A stretch of DNA of 33,696 nucleotides. Source: Nitrospira sp. Its GTDB lineage: Bacteria > Nitrospirota > Nitrospiria > Nitrospirales > Nitrospiraceae. A model generated the notes under the pieces. The model was not told where the DNA came from. It saw nothing but the letters and a program-made list of their open reading frames with translations, and made no database searches. This document shows positions 1-10,759 of the stretch, one piece after another (position 1 is the first letter of the stretch; the number at the start of each line of letters is the position of its first letter). Position numbers and translations under genes: made by a program. The stretch lies in the NCBI GenBank assembly GCA_013696305.1, contig JACCYV010000262.1, positions 1 to 33,696 of the forward strand, given 5' to 3'.

Positions 1-42
1 TTGCGTCGAAATACCGGGGTCGAAGCGCAGGTACATATTTGA
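1..42 (+). CDS. rpsE: 30S ribosomal protein S5, C-terminal end (partial)
   Basis: Open frame from base 1 to TGA at 40-42 (LRRNTGVEAQVHI*), directly upstream of and overlapping L30; position in the spc operon implies rpsE. Confidence 0.7.
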   Translation: MRRNTGVEAQVHI

Positions 43-251
43 TGGCTACCGATAAGAAATCAACCACTTCTCAGCCTGCTCTCCGGATTACACTGAAGCG
101 GAGCCCGATTGGAACTCCGTACAAGCACAGATTGGTTCTCAGGGGGTTAGGTCTTCGAAAACTCAATGCCACCGTGTTACGACCCGCAAGCGATCAAGTC
201 AAGGGCATGATCGCAAAGGTGGGATATCTATTGGAAGTGAGTCCGCAATGA
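42..251 (+). CDS. rpmD: 50S ribosomal protein L30
   Basis: ORF with L30-like sequence (LRITLKRSPIGTPYKHRLVLRGLGLRKLNATV...); ATG at 42 (or TTG at 39). Confidence 0.93.
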   Translation: MATDKKSTTSQPALRITLKRSPIGTPYKHRLVLRGLGLRKLNATVLRPASDQVKGMIAKVGYLLEVSPQ

Positions 252-697
252 AGTTACATGATCTGGCTCCTTCTCGAGGGGCTAAACACAAGAGAAAGCG
301 AATCGGGCGTGGTCCTGGATCTGGTCACGGAAAAACCGCGACCAAGGGTCATAAGGGTCTCAAGGCTCGATCGGGCGGTGGAAAACGACCGGGCTTTGAA
401 GGCGGTCAGATGCCGCTGGTTCGAAGAGTCCCGAAGTATGGATTTGTGAACCAGTTTCGAACCGAGTACACCATCGTCAATTTGAAAAGCCTGGCTGGTC
501 TGGAGACGACAGAACCCATTACCCCCCAACTCTTGATGAACGAAGGCCTTGTACGACGAAAAGGACAGCTGATTAAGATCCTAGCCCAGGGCGAGGTTAC
601 GAAACCCCTTGTGGTGCAGGCTCATAAATTCAGCAAGTCGGCTGAGGCAAAGATTCAGGCAGCTGGGGGGAGGGCCGAGGTCATTCCCAGTGTTTGA
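248..697 (+). CDS. rplO: 50S ribosomal protein L15
   Basis: MKLHDLAPSRGAKHKRKRIGRGPGSGHGKTATKGHKG is typical of L15. Confidence 0.97.
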   Translation: MKLHDLAPSRGAKHKRKRIGRGPGSGHGKTATKGHKGLKARSGGGKRPGFEGGQMPLVRRVPKYGFVNQFRTEYTIVNLKSLAGLETTEPITPQLLMNEGLVRRKGQLIKILAQGEVTKPLVVQAHKFSKSAEAKIQAAGGRAEVIPSV

Positions 698-2003
698 GCG
701 CCTCCTGACCAGTTTTCAGAACATCTTCAAGATCCCGGAGTTGCGGACCCGCGTGTTGTTCACGTTGGGAATGCTCGTCGTTTACCGCGTCGGCGCACAC
801 ATTCCAACTCCCGGCATCAACGGAGAGGCTCTCTCCGAATTTCTCCAGAAGCAGGGCGGGGCGCTGCTTGGGTTTTTGGATATTTTTTCTGGAGGATCAC
901 TCTCACGGCTGACGATTTTTGCGCTCGGCATTATGCCTTATATCAGCGCATCAATCATTTTGCAGTTACTGACGGTCGTGATTCCGCATCTTTCAAAGCT
1001 GGCAAAAGAGGGGGAGCGCGGCCGAAAGAAGATTATACAATATACTCGATTCGGCACGATTGTCATCGCGTTGATTCAGGGATTCGGGATCGCGGTCGGT
1101 CTCGAACAAATGAATCAAGGCGCCTTTGTGCTCAGTCCCGGTTGGGGATTCCGGTTCATGACCGTCATTACGCTCTGTGCGGGCACCGGATTCCTGATGT
1201 GGTTGGGGGAACAAATTACGGAACGTGGAATCGGTAATGGAATTTCTCTGATTATTTTTGCCGGAATTGTCGCACGGCTACCCGCCGCCGTTGCCCAGAC
1301 GTTCGATCTATACAAGGTGGGACAACTCAGTTTTCCGTTGTTAGTCGTGCTCACCTTAGTCATGTTCGGCGTGGTGGCGGCCATAGTTTTTCTGGAGAGC
1401 GGTCGACGAAAAGTACCCGTTCAATATGCGAAGCGCGTGATCGGGCGCCGGGTATACGGCGGTCAGAGTACCCATATTCCACTTAAGATCAATACAGCCG
1501 GTGTAATTCCACCAATTTTTGCGTCCTCGATCATTGCCTTTCCGGCCACGATCGCTGGATTTTTTGAAACACCGTGGGTCAAGGAGATTGGCTCGCAACT
1601 GGCTCCCGGATCACTTCTCTATACCTTGATGTATGTGGGACTGATTGTGTTTTTCTGTTTCTTCTATACTGCGGTGGTCATGAACCCCGTTGATATGGCC
1701 GACAATCTTAAGAAATACGGCGGATTCGTTCCTGGTATACGTCCTGGGCAGCGCACCTCCGATTATATTTATTCAGTGCTCACAAAGATTACTTTTGCCG
1801 GAGCCATTTATCTAGCGATTGTATGTGTGATTCCTGAATTTCTCATCTATAAGCTCAATATGCCCTTTTACTTCGGCGGAACTTCACTTTTGATTGTTAT
1901 TGGCGTGGGTTTGGATACGGCGCAACAAATTGAGTCGCATTTGCTAAACCGCAATTATGACGGATTTCTGCAAAAAGGACGGCTTCGGGGTCGAACGACG
2001 TAA
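690..2003 (+). CDS. secY: Protein translocase subunit SecY
   Basis: Multi-spanning SecY sequence (RVGAHIPTPGI, FALGIMPYISASIILQLL, VPVQYAKR). GTG start at 690 overlaps the end of rplO by 8 nt; the listed ORF start at 609 lies inside rplO. Confidence 0.95.
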   Translation: MFERLLTSFQNIFKIPELRTRVLFTLGMLVVYRVGAHIPTPGINGEALSEFLQKQGGALLGFLDIFSGGSLSRLTIFALGIMPYISASIILQLLTVVIPHLSKLAKEGERGRKKIIQYTRFGTIVIALIQGFGIAVGLEQMNQGAFVLSPGWGFRFMTVITLCAGTGFLMWLGEQITERGIGNGISLIIFAGIVARLPAAVAQTFDLYKVGQLSFPLLVVLTLVMFGVVAAIVFLESGRRKVPVQYAKRVIGRRVYGGQSTHIPLKINTAGVIPPIFASSIIAFPATIAGFFETPWVKEIGSQLAPGSLLYTLMYVGLIVFFCFFYTAVVMNPVDMADNLKKYGGFVPGIRPGQRTSDYIYSVLTKITFAGAIYLAIVCVIPEFLIYKLNMPFYFGGTSLLIVIGVGLDTAQQIESHLLNRNYDGFLQKGRLRGRTT

Positions 2004-2012
2004 GGCGATTTG

Positions 2013-2669
2013 ATGAGGCTCGTGTTTCTTGGTGCTCCTGGGGTGGGAAAGGGTACTCAGGCTGATCGGGTAACCGCACAGTTTGGTCGGCCAAAAATTT
2101 CCACAGGTGACCTCTTGCGGGCGGCCGTGAGGAACCAGACTTCCTTAGGGCTCGAAGCCAAAAAACACATGGACGAGGGCGGGCTTGTACCGGACGCCGT
2201 GGTCATTAATATGGTGCGCGCGAAACTCGCTGAGCCCCTCTGCCGAAATGGATTTATCCTGGATGGATTTCCGAGAACTGTTCCGCAGGCAGAAGAATTG
2301 AGCGGCATTCTGAGCGTAAACGGACACGCGCTCGATCGAGTCATAAACTTTCGTGTGTCCAGGCAGGATATTGTCGCACGATTGAGTGGACGGCGCAGTT
2401 GTCAGAAATGCCAAAGTGTCTTTCACGTAAATTTCGCCCCTCCCAAGGTCAGTGAACAGTGTGATCGATGCGGGGGTGCGTTGGTCCAACGTAATGATGA
2501 TAAAACTGAGACCATTGAAGCGCGCTTGAAAGTCTACGATGAGCAAACGGCTCCGTTGATTGCCTATTACCAAGCGAAACAGATATTGAGTGATCTTGAT
2601 GGGTCTGGTGATGTGGGGCATGTTTACGATAGGTTAGTGACCGTGCTCCGTGGACTTGGGGCGCAATGA
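2013..2669 (+). CDS. adk: Adenylate kinase with four-Cys zinc-type LID
   Basis: GAPGVGKGTQ P-loop, DGFPRT motif, LID with CxxC...CxxC (CQKC/CDRC). Confidence 0.96.
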   Translation: MRLVFLGAPGVGKGTQADRVTAQFGRPKISTGDLLRAAVRNQTSLGLEAKKHMDEGGLVPDAVVINMVRAKLAEPLCRNGFILDGFPRTVPQAEELSGILSVNGHALDRVINFRVSRQDIVARLSGRRSCQKCQSVFHVNFAPPKVSEQCDRCGGALVQRNDDKTETIEARLKVYDEQTAPLIAYYQAKQILSDLDGSGDVGHVYDRLVTVLRGLGAQ

Positions 2670-3421
2670 TTGTGTTCAAAACGCTTGACGAAGTTGCCTT
2701 AATGGCGCAAGCGTCTCAGGTGGTAGCCGATGTGTTGGAGTTACTGAAGGAAAAAGTGGCACCTGGTATCACCACCGACGACTTGGATTGCATGGCCGAA
2801 GAGGCCATTCGTGGCCGGGGTGCCATCCCTGCATTCAAAGGATATCGCAACTATCCTAAAACACTCTGTGCCTCAGTGAACGAACAGGTGGTGCATGGAA
2901 TTCCATCGAAACGTCGTCTCAAAGAGGGCGATATCATTGGGCTCGATCTTGGGGCGATCGTATCTGGGTTCTACGGGGATTCTGCAGTGACTGTACCGGT
3001 CGGGGCTGCGAGCAGCCAGGTGCTGCGTTTGATACAAGTGACTGAGGAAGCGCTGCGCCATGGTATTGCTCAGGCGGTGGTGGGAAATCGATTGTCCGAT
3101 GTGTCTCATGCCGTGCAGGTTCACGTGGAACAAGCGGGGTTTTCCGTGGTCACTGAATTTGTCGGACATGGTATCGGACGACAACTCCATGAGGAACCTC
3201 AGGTTCCAAATTATGGACGGCCTGGACAGGGGCCACGGTTGCAGGTGGGGATGGTCTTGGCGATCGAACCCATGGTGAATATGGGGACCGGGGCTATTCG
3301 GATTTTGGAGGATCGCTGGACTGCCGTAACGCAGGATGGTCGCTGGTCAGCTCACTTTGAGCATACTATCGCCATTCAGCCGAATGGCCCGGCGAGGATC
3401 CTTTCACTGTCATCACATTAA
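2666..3421 (+). CDS. map: Methionine aminopeptidase type I
   Basis: GYRNYPKTLCASVNEQVVHGIP, GHGIGRQLHEEPQVPNYG, EPMVNMG motifs. Confidence 0.96.
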   Translation: MIVFKTLDEVALMAQASQVVADVLELLKEKVAPGITTDDLDCMAEEAIRGRGAIPAFKGYRNYPKTLCASVNEQVVHGIPSKRRLKEGDIIGLDLGAIVSGFYGDSAVTVPVGAASSQVLRLIQVTEEALRHGIAQAVVGNRLSDVSHAVQVHVEQAGFSVVTEFVGHGIGRQLHEEPQVPNYGRPGQGPRLQVGMVLAIEPMVNMGTGAIRILEDRWTAVTQDGRWSAHFEHTIAIQPNGPARILSLSSH

Positions 3422-3442
3422 GACGGGGAGGCATACCGATAC

Positions 3443-3661
3443 GTGCCAAAAGAAGATGTCATAGAAGTGACCGGCACGGTGGCTGAGACTCTCCCGAATG
3501 CTATGTTTCGCGTGGAACTAGAACACGGGCACAGGATTTTAGCGCACATCTCAGGGAAAATGCGGATGCACTTCATTCGTATCCTTCCCGGCGATAAGGT
3601 GACAGTTCAATTGTCGCCCTACGATCTGACAAGGGGCCGCATCACCTATCGTTTCAAGTAG
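3443..3661 (+). CDS. infA: Translation initiation factor IF-1
   Basis: GTG start; [65 protein letters not shown]. Confidence 0.97.
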   Translation: MPKEDVIEVTGTVAETLPNAMFRVELEHGHRILAHISGKMRMHFIRILPGDKVTVQLSPYDLTRGRITYRFK

Positions 3662-3679
3662 TGGAGGAAGGGAATTGCT

Positions 3680-3793
3680 ATGAAGGTCAAGTCGTCAGTC
3701 AAGCCGATTTGTGCAAAATGCAAAGTAGTTCGAAGGCGAGGGGTCGTACGGGTGTTGTGTGCGAATCCGCGCCACAAACAGCGGCAGGGTTGA
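3680..3793 (+). CDS. rpmJ: 50S ribosomal protein L36 (37 aa, zinc-ligand form)
   Basis: Translated by hand: [37 protein letters not shown]. Below the ORF track cutoff; expected position between infA and rpsM. Confidence 0.95.
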   Translation: MKVKSSVKPICAKCKVVRRRGVVRVLCANPRHKQRQG

Positions 3794-3928
3794 CCGATAG
3801 GTGGACCGCCTTGGCAAGAAGTATGTCCCGGTGCACGCTTGTCTGTTCCGGGTGATATCGGATTACTGTCGCGGAGGCGCTCCAAGCCAGCCCACGATGC
3901 AATGAAGGGACCGAATTAGGGGGAAATT

Positions 3929-4318
3929 ATGGCACGTATCTCCGGTGTAGATTTGCCAAAAGACAAAAGGATTGATATCGGGCTGACCTATGTGTTTGGG
4001 ATCGGTCGTGCCGCGGCTCAGGCCATTCTTAAGAAGGCCGGGATTGATGGCTCCATTCGTGTGAAGGACGTGAGCGAGGACAAGATCGTCAAAATGCGCG
4101 AAGTCATCGAGCGTGACTATCGAGTGGAAGGCGATTTGCGAAAAGAAGTGTCGATGAACATCAAACGACTTGTGGACACCGGAACATTTCGTGGGCTCCG
4201 GCATCGCAAAGGTTTGCCTGTTCGCGGACAGCGGACAAAAACCAACGCGCGCACCCGCAAGGGAAGGCGCTCGGGGGTGGGAAGCAAACCGCAGAAGCCC
4301 GCTGGTTCAAGAGCATAA
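3929..4318 (+). CDS. rpsM: 30S ribosomal protein S13
   Basis: [27 protein letters not shown]...[25 protein letters not shown]. Confidence 0.97.
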   Translation: MARISGVDLPKDKRIDIGLTYVFGIGRAAAQAILKKAGIDGSIRVKDVSEDKIVKMREVIERDYRVEGDLRKEVSMNIKRLVDTGTFRGLRHRKGLPVRGQRTKTNARTRKGRRSGVGSKPQKPAGSRA

Positions 4319-4359
4319 GAGACTAGACCGAGCAGGCGCCATGCGCTGAGGGAGATTCT

Positions 4360-4743
4360 ATGAGTGTGAAGAAGGGCAAAAAGAAAGAACGCAAGATGGT
4401 CCAGAGTGGGGTGGCTCACGTTCAAGCGTCGTTCAATAATACGATCGTGACCATTACCGACATGAGCGGCAATACTGTCGTATGGGCCAGTTCCGGCAAT
4501 CAGGGATTTAAGGGATCACGGAAGAGCACTCCCTTCGCGGCACAGCGGGCTGGAGAGGCCGCTGCGAGGAAGGCGATGGAAAACGGCATGCGGCAGGTTG
4601 ATGTGTACGTCAACGGTCCAGGAGCCGGGCGCGAATCCGCCATCCGTTCGCTGCAAAGTGCTGGATTGCGCATCAATCTTATCCGTGACGTGACACCCAT
4701 CCCCCATAACGGCTGTCGCCCGCCGAAACGCAGACGGGTATAG
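4360..4743 (+). CDS. rpsK: 30S ribosomal protein S11
   Basis: [28 protein letters not shown]...[15 protein letters not shown]. Confidence 0.97.
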   Translation: MSVKKGKKKERKMVQSGVAHVQASFNNTIVTITDMSGNTVVWASSGNQGFKGSRKSTPFAAQRAGEAAARKAMENGMRQVDVYVNGPGAGRESAIRSLQSAGLRINLIRDVTPIPHNGCRPPKRRRV

Positions 4744-4821
4744 CATCCATCCGGACGTTGTCATAACAAGGTAAGCGCTGTCGAGTCGTTTGAGTCGTTG
4801 AGGTAGAGGAGGGGTAGGAGC

Positions 4822-5448
4822 GTGGCAAAATATAGTGGGCCGGTCTGTCGGTTATGTCGGAGAGAGGGCGAGAAGCTTTTCTTGAAAGGGTCTCGTTGCA
4901 TGACCGAGAAGTGCGCTATTGAGCGCCGGAGTTATCCCCCCGGACAGCACGGTCAGGCTCGTCAGCGGACATCGGATTACAGTCTGCAGTTACGTGAGAA
5001 GCAGAAACTGAAAAGAATTTACGGCTTGCAGGAATGTCAATTCCGCGGCATTTTTGAGCGGGCAGAACGTCAAACCGGAGTGACCGGCAATACGCTGCTA
5101 CGTTTATTGGAGTGCCGATTGGACAATGTCGTGTACCGGCTCGGCTTCGGCGCCTCACGCAAGGAGGCCAGACAGTTGGTCAATCATGGCCATATGATGA
5201 TCAATGGTCGCAAAGTCAAGGTGCCCGGCGCGCTTGTGAAGGCAGGCGATTCCGTGGAAGTGCGGCAGAAGAGCCGTGAGATGCTTCCCATCCAAGGCGC
5301 GCTCGCGGCAGTCGATGGGCGGGGGATTCCGGAGTGGCTTGAGTTGGACAAGGGGGCCTATAAAGGGACAATTCGGTCATTGCCGACAAAGGAGCATATC
5401 GTGCTGCCGGTGAATGAACAAATGGTTGTGGAATTGTACTCGCGCTAA
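4822..5448 (+). CDS. rpsD: 30S ribosomal protein S4 (Cys-containing N-terminus)
   Basis: MAKYSGPVCRLCRREGEKLFLKGSRCMTEKCAIERRSYPPGQHG; GTG start. Confidence 0.97.
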   Translation: MAKYSGPVCRLCRREGEKLFLKGSRCMTEKCAIERRSYPPGQHGQARQRTSDYSLQLREKQKLKRIYGLQECQFRGIFERAERQTGVTGNTLLRLLECRLDNVVYRLGFGASRKEARQLVNHGHMMINGRKVKVPGALVKAGDSVEVRQKSREMLPIQGALAAVDGRGIPEWLELDKGAYKGTIRSLPTKEHIVLPVNEQMVVELYSR

Positions 5449-5532
5449 GAGATCATGGTGAGGGGAGGCGTGCGGCTTGCCCCACCACGACTGAACGATA
5501 GATAGACTCACACGAGTTATGAAGGGGGAGTC

Positions 5533-6534
5533 ATGATTAAAGCGATGAAAGACTTTCAGATCCCCATGCGGGTGGAAGTCGACAAGGACACTCTTTCCCC
5601 GACATTCGGCAGATTTACGACAGAGGCATTCGAGCGAGGATTCGGCACGACAGTGGGGAACTCGCTGCGCCGCGTGTTGTTGTCTTCCTTGACGGGAGCT
5701 GCGGTCACGACCGTGAAGATCGAAGGAGTGTTACACGAATTTTCTACGATTCCCGGCGTGACAGAGGATGTGACATCCATCATTTTGAATGTGAAAAGCC
5801 TTCGATTGGCTTTACAAGGTGACAAACCAAAGACCATTCGGCTGAAGAAAAAAGGGCCGGGGGAAGCGAAGGGGACGGATATTACCCACGACGGCGATGT
5901 GACCATTCTGACTCCGGATTTGCATATTGCGACGCTGGATAAGGATGCCGCGCTGGATGTGGAAATGACCATCAAGCATGGCCGTGGTTTTGTTCCCGCC
6001 GAACGAAATAAGGAAGAGGGATTGCCCATCGGGGTCATTGCCGTGGACTCCATCTTTTCCCCGATCAAGCGGGTAAATTTTCATGTTGAGAATGCCCGTG
6101 TAGGACGTATGACCGACTATGACAAGCTGACGCTCGAAATTTGGACGGATGGAACGATTTCCCCGCGCGATGCATTGTCCAACGCCGCCGGCATTCTCCG
6201 CGAGCACCTGGATATCTTCATCAATCCTGAGGAGCGTTCCGATGCGAAACCGGCTGTCGGCAGCGAAGACCTCTCGGACGAGGTCAATAAGAACCTCTAT
6301 CGCAGCGTGAATGAGTTGGAACTGTCTGTTCGCGCGGCCAACTGTCTCAAAAATGCCAATATCAAGACGATTGCCGACTTGGTTCAAAAAACCGAAGCGG
6401 AGATGTTGAAGACCAAGAATTTCGGAAAAAAATCGCTGAACGAAATCAAGGAAATCCTGACCGAAATGGGACTGAGCCTTGGAATGAAGGTCGACGCCTT
6501 GCCGTCAGGCGACACGGGCGTGCGGTCAGAGTAA
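5533..6534 (+). CDS. rpoA: DNA-directed RNA polymerase subunit alpha
   Basis: [26 protein letters not shown]-terminal domain [23 protein letters not shown]. Confidence 0.97.
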   Translation: MIKAMKDFQIPMRVEVDKDTLSPTFGRFTTEAFERGFGTTVGNSLRRVLLSSLTGAAVTTVKIEGVLHEFSTIPGVTEDVTSIILNVKSLRLALQGDKPKTIRLKKKGPGEAKGTDITHDGDVTILTPDLHIATLDKDAALDVEMTIKHGRGFVPAERNKEEGLPIGVIAVDSIFSPIKRVNFHVENARVGRMTDYDKLTLEIWTDGTISPRDALSNAAGILREHLDIFINPEERSDAKPAVGSEDLSDEVNKNLYRSVNELELSVRAANCLKNANIKTIADLVQKTEAEMLKTKNFGKKSLNEIKEILTEMGLSLGMKVDALPSGDTGVRSE

Positions 6535-6552
6535 GAAAGGAACAGGACTACT

Positions 6553-6999
6553 GTGCGCCACAAAAAGAAGGGTCGACAGCTCGGACGCCAAACAAAGCAT
6601 CGCTGGGCGCTGTTTCGAAGTCTTGTGACTTCGCTACTTGAGCATGAGCGGATTGAAACGACGGAAGCCAAGGCGAAAGAAATTCGCGGCTTCACGGATC
6701 GAATGATTACACTCGGGAAAGACGGGAGCCTGCCGGCGCGTCGTCGCGCTCTCAGTTTCTTGCGCAGCAAGGCCGTAGTTTCAAAACTTTTCAGCGATGT
6801 CGCTGCACGATTTCGTGATCGCCAGGGAGGGTACACGCGGATTATTAGAACCCGTCGTCGGGTTGGTGATGCCGCCGAGATGGTCGCGATGGAATTGGTC
6901 GCCCGACCGGCAATAGCTGCGACCTCGCCACCCGCGGGTGCTTCAGCCGTACAAGATAAAGATACTACGGCCTCACGCTCCACTCCTGGAGATGCCTAG
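6553..6999 (+). CDS. rplQ: 50S ribosomal protein L17 with Ala/Ser/Thr-rich C-terminal tail
   Basis: [48 protein letters not shown] start. Confidence 0.96.
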   Translation: MRHKKKGRQLGRQTKHRWALFRSLVTSLLEHERIETTEAKAKEIRGFTDRMITLGKDGSLPARRRALSFLRSKAVVSKLFSDVAARFRDRQGGYTRIIRTRRRVGDAAEMVAMELVARPAIAATSPPAGASAVQDKDTTASRSTPGDA

Positions 7000-7004
7000 C
7001 AGAT

Positions 7005-7040
7005 GAATGCCACGACAGCTGCAGAGTTGTCGTGGCATTC
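7005..7040 (+). terminator. Strong hairpin at end of the ribosomal operon (candidate terminator without T-tract)
   Basis: Perfect 13-bp inverted repeat GAATGCCACGACA / TGTCGTGGCATTC with 10-nt loop, directly after rplQ. Confidence 0.6.
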
Positions 7041-7110
7041 GGGACACCTCCTCACCTCGCTCTCCGTCACACTTTTCGAACGATTTCGCTGGGCCATTGT
7101 TCGCCGTAGG

Positions 7111-7139
7111 TTTACTTGCCCCAGGTGGAATGCTACTAT
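7111..7139 (+). promoter_or_regulatory. Candidate sigma70-type promoter for lptC
   Basis: TTTACT (7111-7116), 17-nt spacer, TACTAT (7134-7139), about 50 bp upstream of the lptC start. Confidence 0.45.
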
Positions 7140-7190
7140 CATGCCACGGGCTGTGAACAGGGAAGCTCTGTAAAATTAGGAGCTTTTCGC

Positions 7191-7763
7191 ATGTGGGAAC
7201 GTTGGATCCGACGGGGCCTTCTAGCTCTTAGTGTGGTTCTTGCAGCGTTTCTAGGATATCTGCTCGTCACACGATCCAATCCAGGCTCTTCCTCACGATC
7301 GGTCGCCACCGTTGGTACCGAATCCGCCGACGCGCATATTCAGGATTTCATCTATACGCAGACCAAAGGCGATATTGTTCAATGGAAAGTCCAGGCGGAA
7401 CAGGCACGCCTGTTTGAGAAGGACAGCCGCGCGATTCTGAGCAACGTGCAAGTGACGCTCTATGGAACCCAAGGGCAGGAGCTGACGTTGTCGGGTGATG
7501 AGGGGACGCTTGACACGCAGACGAAAAATTTCCAGTTATCCAACAGGGCGACGCCCATTGTGGTGGAAACCCAAAGTGGGTATACGATTCAGACCAATCA
7601 CCTCATGTGGAGTGATATGCGGCATGAAATTCAAACAGCCGACCATGTCACGATCAACGGGCATGGGTTGCAAGTCACCGGCAGAGGGCTGCTTGGCAAA
7701 ATGGACATCGAAGAATTCCAGGTGTTGGACGATGTTCGTGTGGATGTGGCTCCTGCTTCTTAG
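7191..7763 (+). CDS. lptC: LPS export protein LptC-like
   Basis: N-terminal TM helix then a LptC/OstA-type beta domain; adjacent to lptA/lptB. Start chosen at MWERWIRRG. Confidence 0.8.
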   Translation: MWERWIRRGLLALSVVLAAFLGYLLVTRSNPGSSSRSVATVGTESADAHIQDFIYTQTKGDIVQWKVQAEQARLFEKDSRAILSNVQVTLYGTQGQELTLSGDEGTLDTQTKNFQLSNRATPIVVETQSGYTIQTNHLMWSDMRHEIQTADHVTINGHGLQVTGRGLLGKMDIEEFQVLDDVRVDVAPAS

Positions 7764-8343
7764 TGCCGGGGCGTGGCTGGTGGCTCCTGGCGCGCATGCG
7801 TCGGACACACGCTTGTCGAAGGAGCCTAGCGCCGATCATGTATTGACCACGATTACATCTCGAACCATGACCGTCAGCAATCAGGAGAATACAGCGATTT
7901 TTGACGGATCAGTGGTGTTAACCCGTGGTCCATTAGTGGTGCATTCGGACCATATGGTGGTATCGTTCAACCCCAGCCGCAACGGTGTCGAGAGTAAAAG
8001 TCCCGTAGTCGCGGCGAAATCTCACAATAGTCACGGTGCGGATAAGCAGGTTTCACAAGGCCGCGACGCGATGCCCACGGTCTCTGATCGCAGTATTCGC
8101 ATGCTCGAGGCTACCGGCCGGGTGAAGATCGAGAAGGACGATGGCCGTGCCACATGTCGTAAGGCCGTCTACTATGAAGGGGAGAAAAAAATTATCCTGA
8201 CAGGAGATCCCATTGCCTGGCAAAAAGGGACACGGGTATCCGGAAAGCGGATCATCATGTTTTTGGAGGAAGATCGGAGTGTGATAGAAGGCGACTCCCA
8301 GGTGATCATTGAAGGTGAAAGCGGAGGCGGAGGTAAGCCATGA
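7732..8343 (+). CDS. lptA: LPS export protein LptA-like (OstA/LptA domain)
   Basis: Signal peptide [24 protein letters not shown] followed by an OstA-like domain ([28 protein letters not shown]); overlaps lptC and precedes lptB. Confidence 0.8.
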   Translation: MFVWMWLLLLSAGAWLVAPGAHASDTRLSKEPSADHVLTTITSRTMTVSNQENTAIFDGSVVLTRGPLVVHSDHMVVSFNPSRNGVESKSPVVAAKSHNSHGADKQVSQGRDAMPTVSDRSIRMLEATGRVKIEKDDGRATCRKAVYYEGEKKIILTGDPIAWQKGTRVSGKRIIMFLEEDRSVIEGDSQVIIEGESGGGGKP

Positions 8344-9125
8344 TTAAGGGGCCCTCTCACGCTCAGGCGCGTCTTCTCCACAGTTCTACCACGTCGAATG
8401 AGACGGATCGACTGGCTGCTACTGATTTGGTGAAAAGCTTCCGGAGCCGCAAGGTGGTGAAAGGCGTCTCGCTTGACGTGCAGGCGGGCGAGGTGGTCGG
8501 ATTACTGGGGCCGAACGGAGCCGGAAAGACGACGATCTTCGACATGATGGTGGGACTCTGTCAGCCCGATGAGGGGCAGATTACTTTGAGCGGCGATGAC
8601 ATCACCGATCTGCCCATGTATAAGCGAGCTCGTCGCGGCATCGGCTACTTGCCGCAGGAATCGTCGGTGTTCCGTCGCCTGTCGGTGGAACACAATATCC
8701 TTGCGATTCTGGAGATGCTGGGCTATTCGAGAAGTGAACGGGTGGAGCGTGTGGAAACATTGTTGAAGGAACTCGATCTGGTGCATATTCGCAAAAGTAA
8801 GGCCTATGCCTTGTCGGGAGGGGAGCGTCGGCGTCTGGAGATCACCCGAGCGCTGGCAACCAGTCCTCTGTTTATGTTGCTCGATGAACCCTTCGCCGGT
8901 ATCGATCCCATTGCAGTGGCCGATATTCAGCAGATCATCATTCGTTTGAAGCAACGCGACATCGGAGTGTTGATCACCGACCACAATGTCCGGGAGACGC
9001 TTTCGATTACCGATCGTGCTTATATTATCAATGAAGGATCAATTCTGGAATCGGGTCCGCCAGGGGTGATCGAAAAAAGTGAAATGGCGAGAGCCGTCTA
9101 TCTCGGCGAAGGATTCCGCCTTTAG
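8340..9125 (+). CDS. lptB: LPS export ABC transporter ATP-binding protein LptB
   Basis: Walker [10 protein letters not shown], signature [15 protein letters not shown], Walker [15 protein letters not shown] (typical of LptB). Confidence 0.94.
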   Translation: MIKGPSHAQARLLHSSTTSNETDRLAATDLVKSFRSRKVVKGVSLDVQAGEVVGLLGPNGAGKTTIFDMMVGLCQPDEGQITLSGDDITDLPMYKRARRGIGYLPQESSVFRRLSVEHNILAILEMLGYSRSERVERVETLLKELDLVHIRKSKAYALSGGERRRLEITRALATSPLFMLLDEPFAGIDPIAVADIQQIIIRLKQRDIGVLITDHNVRETLSITDRAYIINEGSILESGPPGVIEKSEMARAVYLGEGFRL

Positions 9126-9140
9126 TAGAGCGAGTGTGCG

Positions 9141-10655
9141 ATGAAGCTACGGCTGGATCTCAGGCTCAGTCAAAAACTCATTATGACGCCGCAGTTGCAG
9201 CAGGCGATCAAACTGTTGCAGTTGTCCCGGCTAGAGCTTCAGCAGAGTCTGCAACAGCATCTCATGGAAAATCCGTTATTGGATGAATTGGTGACGGAAA
9301 CTGAAGAGAACGAAGAAGCGGCGACCACCGATCGTGAACAGTCGGAAACTCCGACCACCGCGTCCAGTGACACGCGGAGCGAAAGCGACGACAAGCCCGC
9401 TGAGAGCGGGGAAAATGCCGAAGAGTTCTCGGCGTCGAGCTGGGAAGACTATTTTGATACGGATCTGCGTCGCGGTGAGACGGAGCACAGCTCATCCAAG
9501 GAGGAGTTCCCGTCTTATGAACAAACCGTCGCAAAGTTCACCTCGTTGGAAGACCATCTAGTCTGGCAGCTGTCCTTATCGGGTCTCTCGGACCGGGAAA
9601 AGGCCATTGGGCGTCTCATCATCGGTAATCTGGATGACGACGGATATCTTCGGATGACCTTGGATGAGCTGGTGTCAGGAACGGTCTATACCGTGGCAGA
9701 GGCTGAGTCGGTCCTGAAGGACGTCCAAGGCTTCGATCCCAACGGAGTAGCCGCGAGAGATTTGCCCGAATGTCTTCTTCTTCAGCTCAAGTTTTTAGGG
9801 CGGAGTCAAATTGGTTCCTTGGGGTCTCGTCCCGGTGTGCTGAAGGGGTCGGTGTTAGAAGGCATCGTGCTGCACCATTTGAAGGATCTGGAAAAGAAGC
9901 AATACAGCCGAATAGCCAAGGCCTTAAATATTTCGATGGAGGATGTGTTTCAAGCAACCCGGATCATAGAGGGGTTGGAGCCGAAACCTGGACGTCCCTT
10001 CTCGAATACTCAGAATTATGCCATCGTGCCGGATGTATTCGTCGTCAAGACCGAAGGTGAGTGGGAAGTCTTGCTCAATGACGACGGCCTCCCTCGTATG
10101 CGCATCAGCCCCTATTACAAGCAAATGATGTCTTCTGGACAGTCGGGGACAGCGGAAACCAAGGCCTATTTGGATGACAAGCTGCGCGCGGCCCAATGGG
10201 TGATCCGGAGCATTGAACAGCGCAACAAGACGATCGTGAAAGTCGTGTCAAGCATCGTGAAGTTTCAAGAGGGATTTTTCGAACGCGGCATCCAATATTT
10301 GAAGCCGCTGGTACTCAAGCAAGTCGCTGAAGACATCGGCATGCATGAGTCCACCATCAGCCGAGTGACCGCCAACAAATACATGTATTGTCCGCAGGGG
10401 ATGTTGGAGTTGAAATTTTTCTTTAACGCAGGTCTCCAGCGAGTTGATCAACCGCTGGATATGCTGTCCTCTCTGACAGTGCGTGAAATGATTCGAAAGA
10501 TGGTGGCAGCGGAAGATGCACGCAAGCCACTGAAGGACGAGGAAATTGCCGCAAAGCTTCGTATCCAGCAAGTCTTGATTGCCCGCCGGACAGTGGCCAA
10601 ATATCGCGCGGAGGACAATATCCCCTCTGCGACTCAACGAAAGCGGTTCTTTTAG
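9141..10655 (+). CDS. rpoN: RNA polymerase sigma-54 factor
   Basis: N-terminal QKLIMTPQLQQAIKLLQLSRLELQQ; core-binding DDDGYL; RpoN box ARRTVAKYRAEDNIPSATQRKR. Confidence 0.97.
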   Translation: MKLRLDLRLSQKLIMTPQLQQAIKLLQLSRLELQQSLQQHLMENPLLDELVTETEENEEAATTDREQSETPTTASSDTRSESDDKPAESGENAEEFSASSWEDYFDTDLRRGETEHSSSKEEFPSYEQTVAKFTSLEDHLVWQLSLSGLSDREKAIGRLIIGNLDDDGYLRMTLDELVSGTVYTVAEAESVLKDVQGFDPNGVAARDLPECLLLQLKFLGRSQIGSLGSRPGVLKGSVLEGIVLHHLKDLEKKQYSRIAKALNISMEDVFQATRIIEGLEPKPGRPFSNTQNYAIVPDVFVVKTEGEWEVLLNDDGLPRMRISPYYKQMMSSGQSGTAETKAYLDDKLRAAQWVIRSIEQRNKTIVKVVSSIVKFQEGFFERGIQYLKPLVLKQVAEDIGMHESTISRVTANKYMYCPQGMLELKFFFNAGLQRVDQPLDMLSSLTVREMIRKMVAAEDARKPLKDEEIAAKLRIQQVLIARRTVAKYRAEDNIPSATQRKRFF

Positions 10656-10759
10656 GTGTCAAAGTCCGACACCATGGAGAAGGCTCTGTGTGCGAACAAC
10701 AATCGTCGCTACGGGCTCGAGCGCCTGGTGGTGCTGGCGGTCCGAGAAATGAGGATGGC

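Noticed and set aside
5556-6387. Minus-strand ORFs (170 and 191 aa) opposite rpoA
   Set aside because: Shadow ORFs opposite a highly conserved gene with no recognisable domain.
10655-10673. GGTGTC-AAAGTCC-GACACC hairpin between rpoN and hpf as an ANTAR-type target
   Set aside because: Loop is 7 nt, there is no second hairpin and no overlapping terminator; probably a simple intergenic hairpin.
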